Source: Mytilisepta virgata (lineage: Eukaryota > Mollusca > Bivalvia > Mytilida > Mytilidae). Taken from it: a stretch of DNA of 64,000 bases. A program made the translations under genes and the position numbers. Positions 1-12,400 of the stretch are shown here, piece after piece. The notes beneath the pieces were generated by a model. The model saw only the letters and a program-made list of their open reading frames with translations, was not told the DNA's origin and did no database searches. The stretch covers positions 6,510,001 through 6,574,000 of the forward strand of contig CM051514.1 of NCBI GenBank assembly GCA_028015205.1, written 5' to 3'. The first letter of the stretch is position 1; each line of letters starts with the position of its first letter.

Positions 1-412
1 ATGTAAAGATCCTAAAACTCTTAGAGAAGAAACCTTAAATTTGATTTTTCCAACTTATCAATAGGAAATACTGAAGAAGCATATAAATCTTATATATATA
101 CTGAGTCAAGGCTACTTATACAAAATTTTAAATACTCAATTTATTAATAGGACACCTGAAAGTCAGATTTTTCTTCACACCATGGGGAGTCATTTCAAAT
201 ATGTCTTTAGTGAAATGCTCTATGCATTCTCGAGTTTTTGAAAAAGAAATTAAAAATAAAGCGATTTTCTAGATTTACATGTATTTAAACATCAGTTGGA
301 AAAAATATGAAATTAGTAAATTTTAAACCATTTTGTACTTGATAATACATATAATAGCCCCTAAATTTTTTTAAAGACTTCAAATGATATTTTTCAGACT
401 AACTTATATTAC
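1..412. other. Intron of the DPY19-like gene at the window edge
   Basis: This stretch lies downstream of the last recognised exon (413-484) on the minus strand. It is AT-rich. I looked for the next conserved DPY19 segment and saw no convincing acceptor, donor or family motif. Confidence 0.5.
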
Positions 413-3400
413 CTGGAAAACCGCTGTACAGATAACAATCAATACACATGGTATTAATAGTGTTTTGGTTAATTTTCCTGGTGTCTGAAATAAAATAACT
501 ATGTAAATTCCTGGTAAGATTTCAGATTCCATAGGATGTATGGAATCTGAAATCTTACCAGGACATAATATTCAAATATAAATTCCTGCTCACTCTCATG
601 CAATGAGGAACCAGAGTGAGTTATCTTTTCCTAACCAATGTAGGTAAGGTAGATAATTAAATTCTCTCCCTTTTGTCCTGAGGCTAAAAGGGAGACAAAT
701 TTATTATCTCCCTTACCTACATTGGTTAGGAAAATATAACTCATTCTGGTTTCTCATTCTGGCTACATGTTGATTTTTACACAAATTTTTAATTTTCTTT
801 GCTGTTTACCTGATAAGATATAAAGCCTGTTAAATTAACTCCAACTCCGTAATATCATTACTTATTATGAATATTTGGTATTATGGTTTGATATTTTTGC
901 ATTAATGCATTTCACTCTGTATGTAATATTACTTGTCTATATATTATACAATTATAGCATGTTGATAAGGTCAATACATGATATTATTGCACTGACCAAG
1001 AAGATATTGACTGAGGACGAAGTCCGAGGTTGATATTGTTATTCTCGGTCAATGCAATAATTATAGAATAATATATGACCTAATCCATGTGACTCCCATA
1101 TCGGACTGAGGGCTGTATGTATATAATAAAAGGTATTTGGTGACAAATGATTGCAATTTCGTCAATATATAGTTCATACCTGATACACCTAACAAGTTAA
1201 TAATTACTGATTTTGTTAATCTTGTTAAATTCATGACAAGCTTTGTTCCGTTACAAATTTGAAGAATCTGTTTGTTAGACTTTTGTTTTATAAGCGCTTA
1301 AAATCAGTACTTTACTGTACAATATCAAAGTAGGATCGGCAAATTTTGTGGAAGTATTTTCATGATATCTGATGTGCCAAGCCACAAATTTAAGTATTTC
1401 AACAACTTTTTAAATTTTTTTTTCTAAGCCAGCAATCCACGAATTTACGAATCCCAGGGAATGCCTTTTTTTCTCTATCCAGGAAAATTGGTATCCACGA
1501 AAATAAATGAATCCACAGTAAGCATAGTGTGTTGTTTGGTCACTCGTATAGATTTTACATATTCAAATTTCAAGATTAGTTAGATAAGAAACGTTTTTAG
1601 TTGTGATAAATTTTGTCTGATTCTTTTTTTTACAGTATGTCTTGCTTGTTTGCCTATCAAACCTGCATCATATTTGTTTATCATAATTAGGTGCATAAGC
1701 TGCTAAAAAATGTAAGAAATCTTTGATTGATGAAAAATATAACTCTGAAAGAGAATTAAATGCTACCAAGGTGAGACAATTAAATGCCATTTTAAAAATT
1801 AAGATTATTGCCCTTTAGTATAGCAGTAAGAGGGAAATAACTATTTAACAACATAAGTTATAAATATTTTACCTCTGGTTCCATGAAATCAAATTCTTTG
1901 GCACAGGTATACAGCATGGTGTGAAAATTTTTAAAATCTCCAAATTTACTCCAAAATATTTCTGAGATGTGGGCCTAAAAAGATAAATATAGAATGTTGC
2001 ATGGCTTTTTTATAGCTTACCCCATATCAATCTCAGATGCCAATATCGGTCTGAGGTCTTAAACTCGAGTCTCATATGGGTTGAGGGGGTGATATGGCAT
2101 GTGATATGAAAAAAGCAATATCATATATTTAAAGCTTAGATCAATGGACATGAAAAGAGTATCATATCTGACGTTGTATTTTATCCAGTAAAAACATACT
2201 TGTGTTTATGAGATAAAGCAGATTTTCATGTTTCACCTCTGAGACAAAATATTCCACCATATAAAAATAATTCTTAGGTTTAGTTCACTATAGACGCGTC
2301 TTCATATTCCATCTTGTCTGTTGTGTTTGGTGATGTCATTCTTCGATCATGATTTCATAGGGGTGCGATACAGGATTTTCGTAGGGGTGTGATACGTGAT
2401 GATATGGATATCATCGTGGATAGGTGATATGGATTATGTGCCTCAATCAAGGATTACCCTAGGTTTGATCTTTACTTTTATAATATTCTATCCCCCTCTG
2501 TATGGTAAGGATTACCCTGGCCTAAGGTTTGATCTTTACTTTATAATATTCTGTCCCCCTCTGTATGGCAGGCATTACCCTGGCCTAAGGTTTGATCTTT
2601 ACTTTTATAATATTCTGTCCCCCTCTGTATGGTAAGAATTACCTTGGCCTAAGGTTTGATCTTCACTTTTATAATATTCTGTCCCCCTCTGTATGGTAAG
2701 GATTACCCTGGCCTAAGGTTTGATCTTTACTTTCATAATATTCTGTCCCCCTCTGTATGGCAGGCATTACCCTGGCCTAATGTTTGATCTTTACTTTCAT
2801 AATATTCTTCCCCCCTCTGTATGGTAAGGATTACCTTGGCCTAAGGTTTGATCTTCACTTTTATAATATTATGTCTCCTCTGTATGGTAAGGATTACCCT
2901 GGCCTAAGGTTTGCTCTTCACTTTTATAATATTATGTCTCCTCTGTACGGCAGGCATTATCCTGGCCTAAGGTTTGATCTTTACTTTTATAATATTCTGC
3001 CCCTTCTGTATGGTAAGAATTACCTTGGCCTAAGGTTTGATCTTCACTTTTATAATATTCTTCCCCCTCTGTATGGTAAGGATTACCCTGGCCTAAGGTT
3101 TGATCTTTACTTTATAATATTCTGTCCCCCTCTGTATGGCAGGCATTACCCTGGCCTAAGGTTTGATCTTTACTTTTATAATATTCTGTCCCCCTCTGTA
3201 TGGTAAGAATTACCTTGGCCTAAGGTTTGATCTTCACTTTTATAATATTCTTCCCCCTCTGTATGGTAAGGATTACCCTGGCCTAAGGTTTGATCTTTAC
3301 TTTATAATATTCTGTCCCCCTCTGTATGGCAGGCATTACCCTGGCCTAAGGTTTGATCTTTACTTTCATAATATTCTGTCCCCCTCTGTATGGCAGGCAT

Positions 3401-6400
3401 TACCCTAGCCTAAGGTTTGATTTTTTTTTCATAATATTCTGTCCCCCTCGGTATGCTAAGGATTACCCTGGCCTAAGGTTTGATCTTAATTTTATAATAT
3501 TCTGTCCCCCACGGTATGGTAAGGATTATCCTGACCTAAGGTTTGATCTTGACTTTTATAATATTCTGTCCCCCCCCTCTGTATGGTAAGGATTACCCTG
3601 ACCTAAGGTTTGATCTTGACTTTTATAATATTCTGTCCCCCCCCCTCTGTATGGTAAGGATTACCCTGGCCTAAGGTTTGATCTTTACTTTTATAATATT
3701 CTGTCCCCCCCCCCTGTATGGTAAGGATTACCCTGGCCTAATGTTTGATCTTCACTTTTATAATATTCTGCCCCCTCTGTATGGCAAGGATTACCCTGGC
3801 CTAAGGTTTGATCTTTGCTTTTATAATATTCTGCCCCCTTCTGTATGGTAAGAATTACCCTAAGGTTTGATCTTTACTTTTATAATATTCTGTCCCCCTC
3901 TGTAAGGTAAGGATTACCCTGGCCTAAGATTTGATCTTTACTTTATAATATTCTGCCCCTTCTGTATGGTAAGGATTACCCTGGCCTAAGGTTTAATCTT
4001 TACTTTTATAATATTCTGTCCCCCTCTGTATGGTAAGGAGTACCCTGGCCTAAGGTTTAATCTTCACTTTTATAATATTCTGTCCCCTCTGTATGGTAAG
4101 GATTACCCTGGCCTAAGGTTTAATCTTTACTTTTATAATATTCTGCCCCCCTCTGTATGGCATATATTACCCTGGCCTAAGGTTTGATCTTTGCTTTTAT
4201 AATATTCTGTCCCCCTCTGTATGGTAAGGATTACCCTAGCCTAAGGTTTGATCTTCACCTTTATAATATTCTGTCCCCCTCTGTATGGCAGGCATTACCC
4301 TGGCCTAAGGTTTGATCTTTACTTTTATATTTTGTCCCCCTCTGTATGGCAGGCATTACCCGGGCCTAAGGTTTGATCTTCACTTTTATAATATTCTGTC
4401 CCCCTCTGTATGGTAAGGATTACCCTCGCCTAAGGTTTGATCTTCACCTTTATAATATTCTGTCCCCCTCTGTATGGTAAGGATTACCCTGGCCTAAGGT
4501 TTGATCTTTACTTTTATATTTTGTCCCCCTCTGTATGGCAGGCATTACCCGGGCCTAAGGTTTGATCTTCACTTTTATAATATTCTGTCCCCCTCTGTAT
4601 GGTAAGGATTACCCTGGTCTAAGGTTTGATCTCTCCTTTTATAATATTCTGTCCCCCTCTGTATGGTAAGGATTATGCTAGGGTAAGGTTTGATCTCTCC
4701 TTTTATAATATTCTGCCCCCCTCTGTATGGTAAGGCCTAAGGTTCGTTCTTTACTTTATATACATACCATTTTTCATGTAACATTTAAATTGATGAATCA
4801 GTGTATGGTTATTCAACAAAAGATGTATAAAAACTAATAATTTCACCATACTTACATCATCAGCTACTCTCAGAACTTTTGATACAAATAATTTACAACC
4901 TAATGTACCAACTGCTAACAGAATACCCTGGACACCCTGAAAAATAAACATGGTTTTCTAAAATTTTGAAAAAAAACTTTATCTGTTCAGTTTTTATTTT
5001 GATTGAAAAAATTGGATGGATGGATGAATTATTGTTTAACGTCCAGTGGCAACCATTTTGTGCATATCCGAACAAGAGCATGTTGATATGATATAAATAT
5101 GATCACTGCTTTATACTAGACTAACATGCTGATTTTTAACGTGCTAGCTCACAAGGTAAATCTCTGCAGGAAGACATATCACACCACCCGGACACATTTT
5201 ACTGACTCTGAGCCAACCAGACATTTGGTCTTACTCCTCTATGCTGTGTGCTTGGTGGAGAAGCCCCAAATACCCATTTTAATGCCTTTAATTTGACCTG
5301 GCCGGGGATCAAACCTCGACCTTCCGCATTCAAAGCTAGCACATTACGATGAGACCATCGAGGTTGTATCACTGACAACATTAATTTTTATAATTTGCAC
5401 CAATGATGTTAATGAAAAAAAGAACCAAAGAAAAGTTAACACGTTAGTTCAAAATTAATATCTCTTCCCTTCTGATGGGGCCCCGGTGGCCGAGAGGTGT
5501 ATGTAGTTCGTCATGACTAATAATGATCACTAGCCTGTCAATATTAGGGTTGTGAGTTCAAATCTCACCTGTGGCGGGGTGTGTTCGACTCCGATCTAAA
5601 TTGACAAGGATTGCCAATTTTCCTACCGAAGGTCGTAGTTCTCTCCGAATACTCCGGCTCCCACCACCAATAAAAACTGCGAAATAGCAAAATGTGCTGA
5701 AAACAGTGTAAAACCCCAACTAAACAAACAAACAAACATTTGGGATGTTGAAAAAATTATTAGTGGATCACAATACACTTGAATTACTTCATAGTAAACT
5801 TACAATTATAACTATTCTTATTTTTATCATCTCCAGAATAGGTTCCAAGTTGACAATTATCTGTAAAATAAACAAAAAATAAAATGCTTTACACATCTTT
5901 TCACAATAAAAAGTACAAAACATACCACACATACCAACAATGGCATGTCAGAATACATGTAAGCTAACATAAGACAGGAAGTCTTTGAATACAGTGGGTC
6001 GCTAAGTCAGATTTTTAATGTGCTAGCTCACGAGGTAACTGTCTGCAGGAAGACATATCACCTCACTCGGACACATTATACTGACTCCGATCCGATCAGT
6101 CTTTGCTCTTACTCCTGGATGCCGCGTGCTTGGCGGAGAAGCAGCAAATACCAATTTTAATGTCTTTGGTTTGCAAACCTTCCACACTCGGGGCGAGCAC
6201 ACTACCACGAGACCACCGAGGCGGTTGTGGGTCATTATGACAGGTTTGACTGTACATGTTAGTTAACATAAGACAAGAAGTCGTTGAATACAGTGGGTCG
6301 TTATGACAGGTTTGACTGTATATGTTACTTAATTTGCGGGGCTGAGCCAACTTTAGTGACTTCTCTCTCTGAAGCTGACAAGGAGAATTGAAGAGAGACA

Positions 6401-9400
6401 GGGAGAAGTCATTACGTGATGTTCCAAAGCACCAATCGTCACTATGATTATGGTTTTTTTTAAAGAGCTAATCTTATTCTAATGTTTTAAATGTTTTTTT
6501 TAAAGAAATTCAGATTCATTCTCTGATTTTACAGTTCAACTGGATTAAGGTAAATTAAACTTGAATGCCTTCTGAGCCAGTCTACAAAATGTGTACGACA
6601 GAGTCAACATTAAGTTGTCAGCTCTGTATGGTAAGGATTACCCTGGCCTAAGGTTTGATCTTCACTTTTATAATATTCTGTCCCCCTCTGTATGGTAAGG
6701 ATTACCCTGGCCTAAGGTTTGATCTTCACTTTTATAATATTCTGTCCCGCTCTGAATGGTAAGGATTACTCTGGCCTAAGGTTTGATCTTCACTTTTATA
6801 ATATTCTGTCCACCTCTGTATGGTAAGGATTACCCTGGCCTATGGTTTGATCTTCACTTTTATAATATTCTGTCCCCCTCTGTATGGTAAGGATTACCCT
6901 GGCCTATGGTTTGATCTTCACTTTTATAATATTCTGTCCCCCTCTGTATGGTAAGGATTACTCTGGCCTAAGGTTTGATCTTTACTTTTATAATATTCTG
7001 TCCCCCTCTGTTAGTGTTTTATCTAGCCATGAAAAAGGGCATGGTATTTTTTTGGTAAAAAGGGCACCTAGTTTTGTGGAGGGGCACTTGAATATACGTA
7101 CTCAATATATCACATTTATTATAAACATTCAATACTATTATAACAGTATAACATTTAAAATGTACAACACAATACAACTTTTAAAAATATACAAGATTAA
7201 AATTCTGAATTTAAAAATTTTTTTCATAAAACTTTGTGAAATAAATTGAAAATTTAGTTTAAAATGTTCTGACTTCACTGATTTATATTTAAAAACTAAA
7301 AAATTTTATGTCAGTATTCTTCTTCTTTTTTTTGACAAGTACAATTTTACTATAGCATCTAGGTCAAGCTGATCAACTGACTGAATGTTCAAACCAACAT
7401 TTAGTAACTTGTTAACAGTGTTTACAGCAAGTCTATTTCGATGTTCATCAACTGTCAATTTGACCCTAGAAAAAACTCGTTCCACTGCAGCAGTTGACAA
7501 TATTAAAGACTCATGGATAGACAAAAGTTTTACAACATGAGGAAACATATTTCCTACTACATGCTTTGTTTTAACCAATAATTAGCATAATAAAAACAAT
7601 TTAATCATCATATTTTAGCTTGTCAAAACATCGAGGTGTCAATTACAAGAGGAAATTTAAATGCCTAAGGCATGTTAATCAACGGATATATCGTAATAAC
7701 AGTATGCTGTCTTACCTGTTGAAGAATTGCAAAAGATTTTTACAAGATTTAGCCTCGACTTCTTTGGCTTCTTGTCGTTTTCTTTTCAATCGTTCGGCTG
7801 TAGGCATTTTTTATCAATGGCGTTTTTTATTTTATTGCGCAACAAAAAAATTCTACTGGTTCTCCGTTCCCGATCCCATGATTGGGTAGTCGTAACTTAA
7901 CCGGAGACCAGTACGATCTATATTACGGATTTCATAGAACGGAACGAAACTAAAAGGGCACATCGACGAAGCATGGCGCTTTTCATTTCAAGTAAAAAGG
8001 GCATGGCGTTTGCGAAAAAGGGCATGGCGCTTGCCAAAAAGGGCATGGCGCTGCGCCATGCTATTCTGCATTAGATAAATCACTATCTGTATGGTAAGGA
8101 TTACCCAGCGGGCTGAGTTTACCCATATTTTACTTATTGGATTATTTCCCTTTGTTTATTGATTGAAAGTTTCCTTAAAATAACGGCTGCAATTCCGACC
8201 ATTGAAATGAATCAGGCAAGTAATTAAATTTATAGTAAACTCAAACTTCGCTTTTGAGCATAGGTCGGGTGAAGTGAAACACTATTTTGCCCAAATTGCC
8301 CTCCATTTTGAGCCCTAAAATTGGCCGTAATGAACAGATCTGTCTTCATATTTTCTTCTAAATACTTAAAATCAGCGTTATAGTAAACGTATTATTTCTT
8401 CCGTAAATGGCCGTTTTCGAGATGAGACGACCGAGTGGAGACGAGTTCACGTTCGCTCGAATTAACTCGGTATATCGTCCAATGAGAATCCTTAATACAT
8501 CCATTTATTGTGACTTTTGACCAATCAAACATAACATCACTATACCTTTTCGATTGTTCATACTGAAAATACATAGGTGTGCGAGGCCTTAAACCCTTGT
8601 TTTTACAGAAGAAATAGATACTTACACTCATTCAAAAATGAAGAACTGGAAAATCTTCAAATCGTTTTTAAAATTCAGCATCTTTGCTCTCGTTCCGCTG
8701 CAATCCACTAGGTAAAGACGTGAATTTTAAAAACTCGTTGAAGATTTCCCAGTCTTCATTTTGAACCCATGTGAGAACCTATTAATCTTTCTATTCTGCT
8801 ACTTACAAGAACAGTCAGCAGACAGGAAGCAAAGAATGAGGTCAGCAGCATCTCATTACCAAATAAGGCAATATAACTAACTAACAGGCCAATCAGCTGT
8901 CCATACAGGATAACTTTGATCTTGTGTGCATCGGCATATCCGAGTACATATGTACCAAAAACTGCAACTGTCTGAGTCAACAATGCAAACTGAGCAAACT
9001 GAAAGAGATCACAATAACAAATCATGTGACACTGAATATGAAAATGTTTCAAAAATATAAAGATAATTGCAAGTCTACATAAAATATAAAGATTATTGCA
9101 AGTCTACATAAAATATAAAGATTATTGCAAGTCTACATAAAATATAAAGATTATTGCAAGTCTACATAAAATATAAAGATTAATGTAAGTCTACATAAAA
9201 TATAAAGATTATTGCAAGTCTACATAAAATATAAAGATTATTGCAAGCCTACATAAAATATAAAGATTAATGTAAGTCTACATAAAATATAAAGATTATT
9301 GCAAGTCTACATAAAATATAAAGATTATTGCAAGTCTACATAAAATATAAAGATTATTGCAAGCCTACATAAAATATAAAGATTAATGTAAGTCTACATA

Positions 9401-12400
9401 AAATATAAAGATTATTGCAAGTCTACATAAAATATAAAGATTATTGCAAGTCTACATAAAATATAAAGATTATTGCAAGCCTACATAAAATATAAAGATT
9501 AATGTAAGTCTACATAAAATATAAAGATTAATGTAAGTCTACATAAAATATAAAGATTATTGCAAGTCTACATAAAATTTAAAGATTGATGCAAGTCTAC
9601 ATTAAATAATTGATTTTTACTATAAAATTTGGTCTGATGTTTTACTTTGTGGATGGACCAAAGACCTCATGAAACTTTAGTAGTGTCATCCAAACAGCAA
9701 AATATAATAGTATAATATTACATTTTTTCCCCATCGCAACACAAAGGGAGTTATATTTTGGATTATTGCATGTGAGGAAAAAATTCTATTATCAAATGTA
9801 TAATCAAGGTCAATATCTATAGACCAAATATGGTTGGCCTTGGGTATTACAGTTGCTGAGAAATGGATTTAACGACTAAACTTGGACGCAGATTTTAAAT
9901 TCATGTTTATGAAGTCAGTGAACCATGAAAATTCAGGTCAGGGTCACAAGACAAGTATACTGCGGCAAACCTTATATGATAAGTTACCTTGAGGACCATA
10001 AATCTAAATTGTAGGTATTACATGTGCAAAGTTATTAAAGTTTTAAAAAAATTTACACCGTCATCGCCGGAAAGTAATACCTATATCGCTTTCACGACTT
10101 TTCGTCGCAGGCAAGACAAAAACTGTTGTGTGCACCCATAGGGTCTTATGTTAAACTTAGTTTTCAGCTGTTGCGGCCATCTTTGTTTACATTCCGGGTC
10201 AACGGACACAATTCTGAAAGAGGACCACCTATGAACCATTTCTGTCAATTTTGGATCCCATGTAAAACTAAGTTCAGCTGTGGCGTCCATTTTGGTTGAC
10301 ATTCTAGGTCATTGGACAAATTTCTGACAGAGAACCATTTACGGACCATAGCGGTCAAGTGGTTCCAATTGGCTCAGTAGTTTCAGACAAGAAGATTTTT
10401 TAATGAATTTTCCAATGGGGTCCAATGTTAAACTATGTTTTGCTGTGGTGGACATCTTGGTTGACAGTCCAGGTCATCGGACACAATTCTGAAAGAGCAC
10501 CATATAAGGACCATTTCTGCTAACTTTGGTTGTAATTGGCTCAGTAGTTTCAGACAAGAAGATTTTTAAATGAATTTCCCATAAGGTCCTATGTTAAACT
10601 AAGTTCGGCTGAGAGAAAATAAATGAACAGAGACCTAACTGTTCATGGATGCCGACAACAGGCTCATACCATAATGCATTCACAAATATTTGCGGTCATA
10701 TAAAAATTAAAACCATCACAATATTATGTAAGGGTTTATTTTGTGAAAATGTTTTTTTTCTGTAATTTATTATGAAAAACATGATTCATTTAAACATTTA
10801 CACTATAACTATTAATATATATTATTAACACTGTTGAGTTGGTATAAAGATATAGTCAATCTATACTTGATACAATATCCACACGTGCAACTTTTATCAC
10901 CGTTCTTTAAGTCAAAGCGAGGCCTTCAACACAGGGACCAAGTTCTCAATTCACTGAGAGATTATCCTAACATCTTTTGGGCAGAATTATGCAATAAATG
11001 TTATACATGTCACAACTCTGCAATTATGAAGAATGACCAAGATTTTGACCTGAATAGTCAAAAACATTCAATAGACGAATTCCAGACTACCTTCTAATAA
11101 AGTAATTCAATTTTATTAGCCTTTGATGAAGGTTCCTCAAAGACTTCCAAAGATTTGTCCAAAATAAAAAAGGAAATCCTTTAATCCTTTAGGATAATAG
11201 AAGACTAAAGAGGGTTATTCTCTATTCAAATCTGATTGACATAAGATGAACTGGAAAGGTATTATTACTTCATATTTTAATAAAAAAAAAATATGTTAAG
11301 AAGTAAAATCCCCCAAAATATTTATATCTTTCAGTCTCATTTTATTCGCCAAACTCTTCATTAAAAAAAAAGGTTTTTGTACTGAATAAAAATAATTTTA
11401 ACACATTATTTAGAAAAAAATCACAATAAAAGGGAGATTATCAACTATATTAATATTTACATCCTGGAGTTTCTTCCCTTTTTCAATGAAACCAGAATTG
11501 GCCACATGAGAACAAATAATATATTTTATTATATACATGTTATGAGAGAAAGAACATTCATTGATAAAAATGGATACGGGTTTTATATAAGTAAGATTCC
11601 TTTGAGCGTGAGTCAGTCATCTATTAAAATGTAATAAACTCTTCACATACCTGCCATGGTAACATAAAACTAATTGTTGCTATGGCAATGAAGGCACTGT
11701 GTTTATACCCTGGATTTTTAACCCTGCAATAAAAAAATAGACATTGAATAATTCAATCAGATGTAAATAAGATTTATAATTCATTGTATCATTCAAAAAT
11801 TGTCCTTTGACTTTTCTACTAATATTAATTCTGCTTTTCAGTGATGTCATGTTGTGTAATATGTCCCTGACATTACTTTTAAATGTAGTTAAAGCATTAT
11901 CGATCCCCTTCCTTATCTAAATTATGCACAGTGCTAATGGAATCAATATTCAGCAGAATTTATTTTAGACTTTTCCCAACGTTTGTTATCCTTTCAATGA
12001 CTTTCAAAGTCTGTCAGGCAAAGTTGATCCTACCTGGAGTTAGCTAAATCTTTATCTAATTTTTACGATTTTTGGTTTTTAGTGTTCCGTGTTGAAAAAG
12101 GAAAAACTTTTTTCGATATTTTTTTCACTATCTCTCAATGTTTAAGAGATATAAGGTGAAGTGTACGTAATTCAGTGCCTCTAACGGTTATCGGGAATCA
12201 GAACGCGTACCGTTAGTAACACATGTTACACGATGAATCGGAGAAAAATGGACGATGCAAGTTGAAGAGAGCGATAAGGCAGATTCAAAGGTAAACGATA
12301 CCTATAATCAATAACATTCCTAAATGAATTTAATGGAATATCTCTGAACCAGGTAGTTGCGTCCGAGGTAAGACATAATTCGGAAGACAATGAGAAAGAG

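Larger units (their letters stand above)
7016..8086 (-). mobile_element. Internally deleted hAT transposon inserted in minisatellite block B
   Basis: Terminal inverted repeats are TAGTGTTTTATCTAG at the left and, reverse-complemented, TAGTGATTTATCTAA at the right (13 of 15 match). TCTGT is present on both sides, a partial trace of target duplication. Subterminal GGGCATGGCGC-type motifs are repeated at the right end. It carries a first exon (7716-7807) and the C-terminal transposase segment (7306-7578) but not the catalytic core, so it is non-autonomous. Confidence 0.85.

Noticed and set aside
2396..3589. Plus-strand frames with repeated [15 protein letters not shown]
   Set aside because: Direct translation of the ~62 bp minisatellite in an intron of a minus-strand gene; frames change with unit-length drift.
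5477..5580. Functional serine or leucine tRNA gene
   Set aside because: Only the A-box and B-box arms resemble a tRNA; the acceptor stem does not close and the sequence continues into a SINE body that recurs at 48388-48622.
10834..11097. 87-residue plus-strand frame with a CNKCYTCH motif
   Set aside because: Single short frame in an intron with no recognised family and no splice context.
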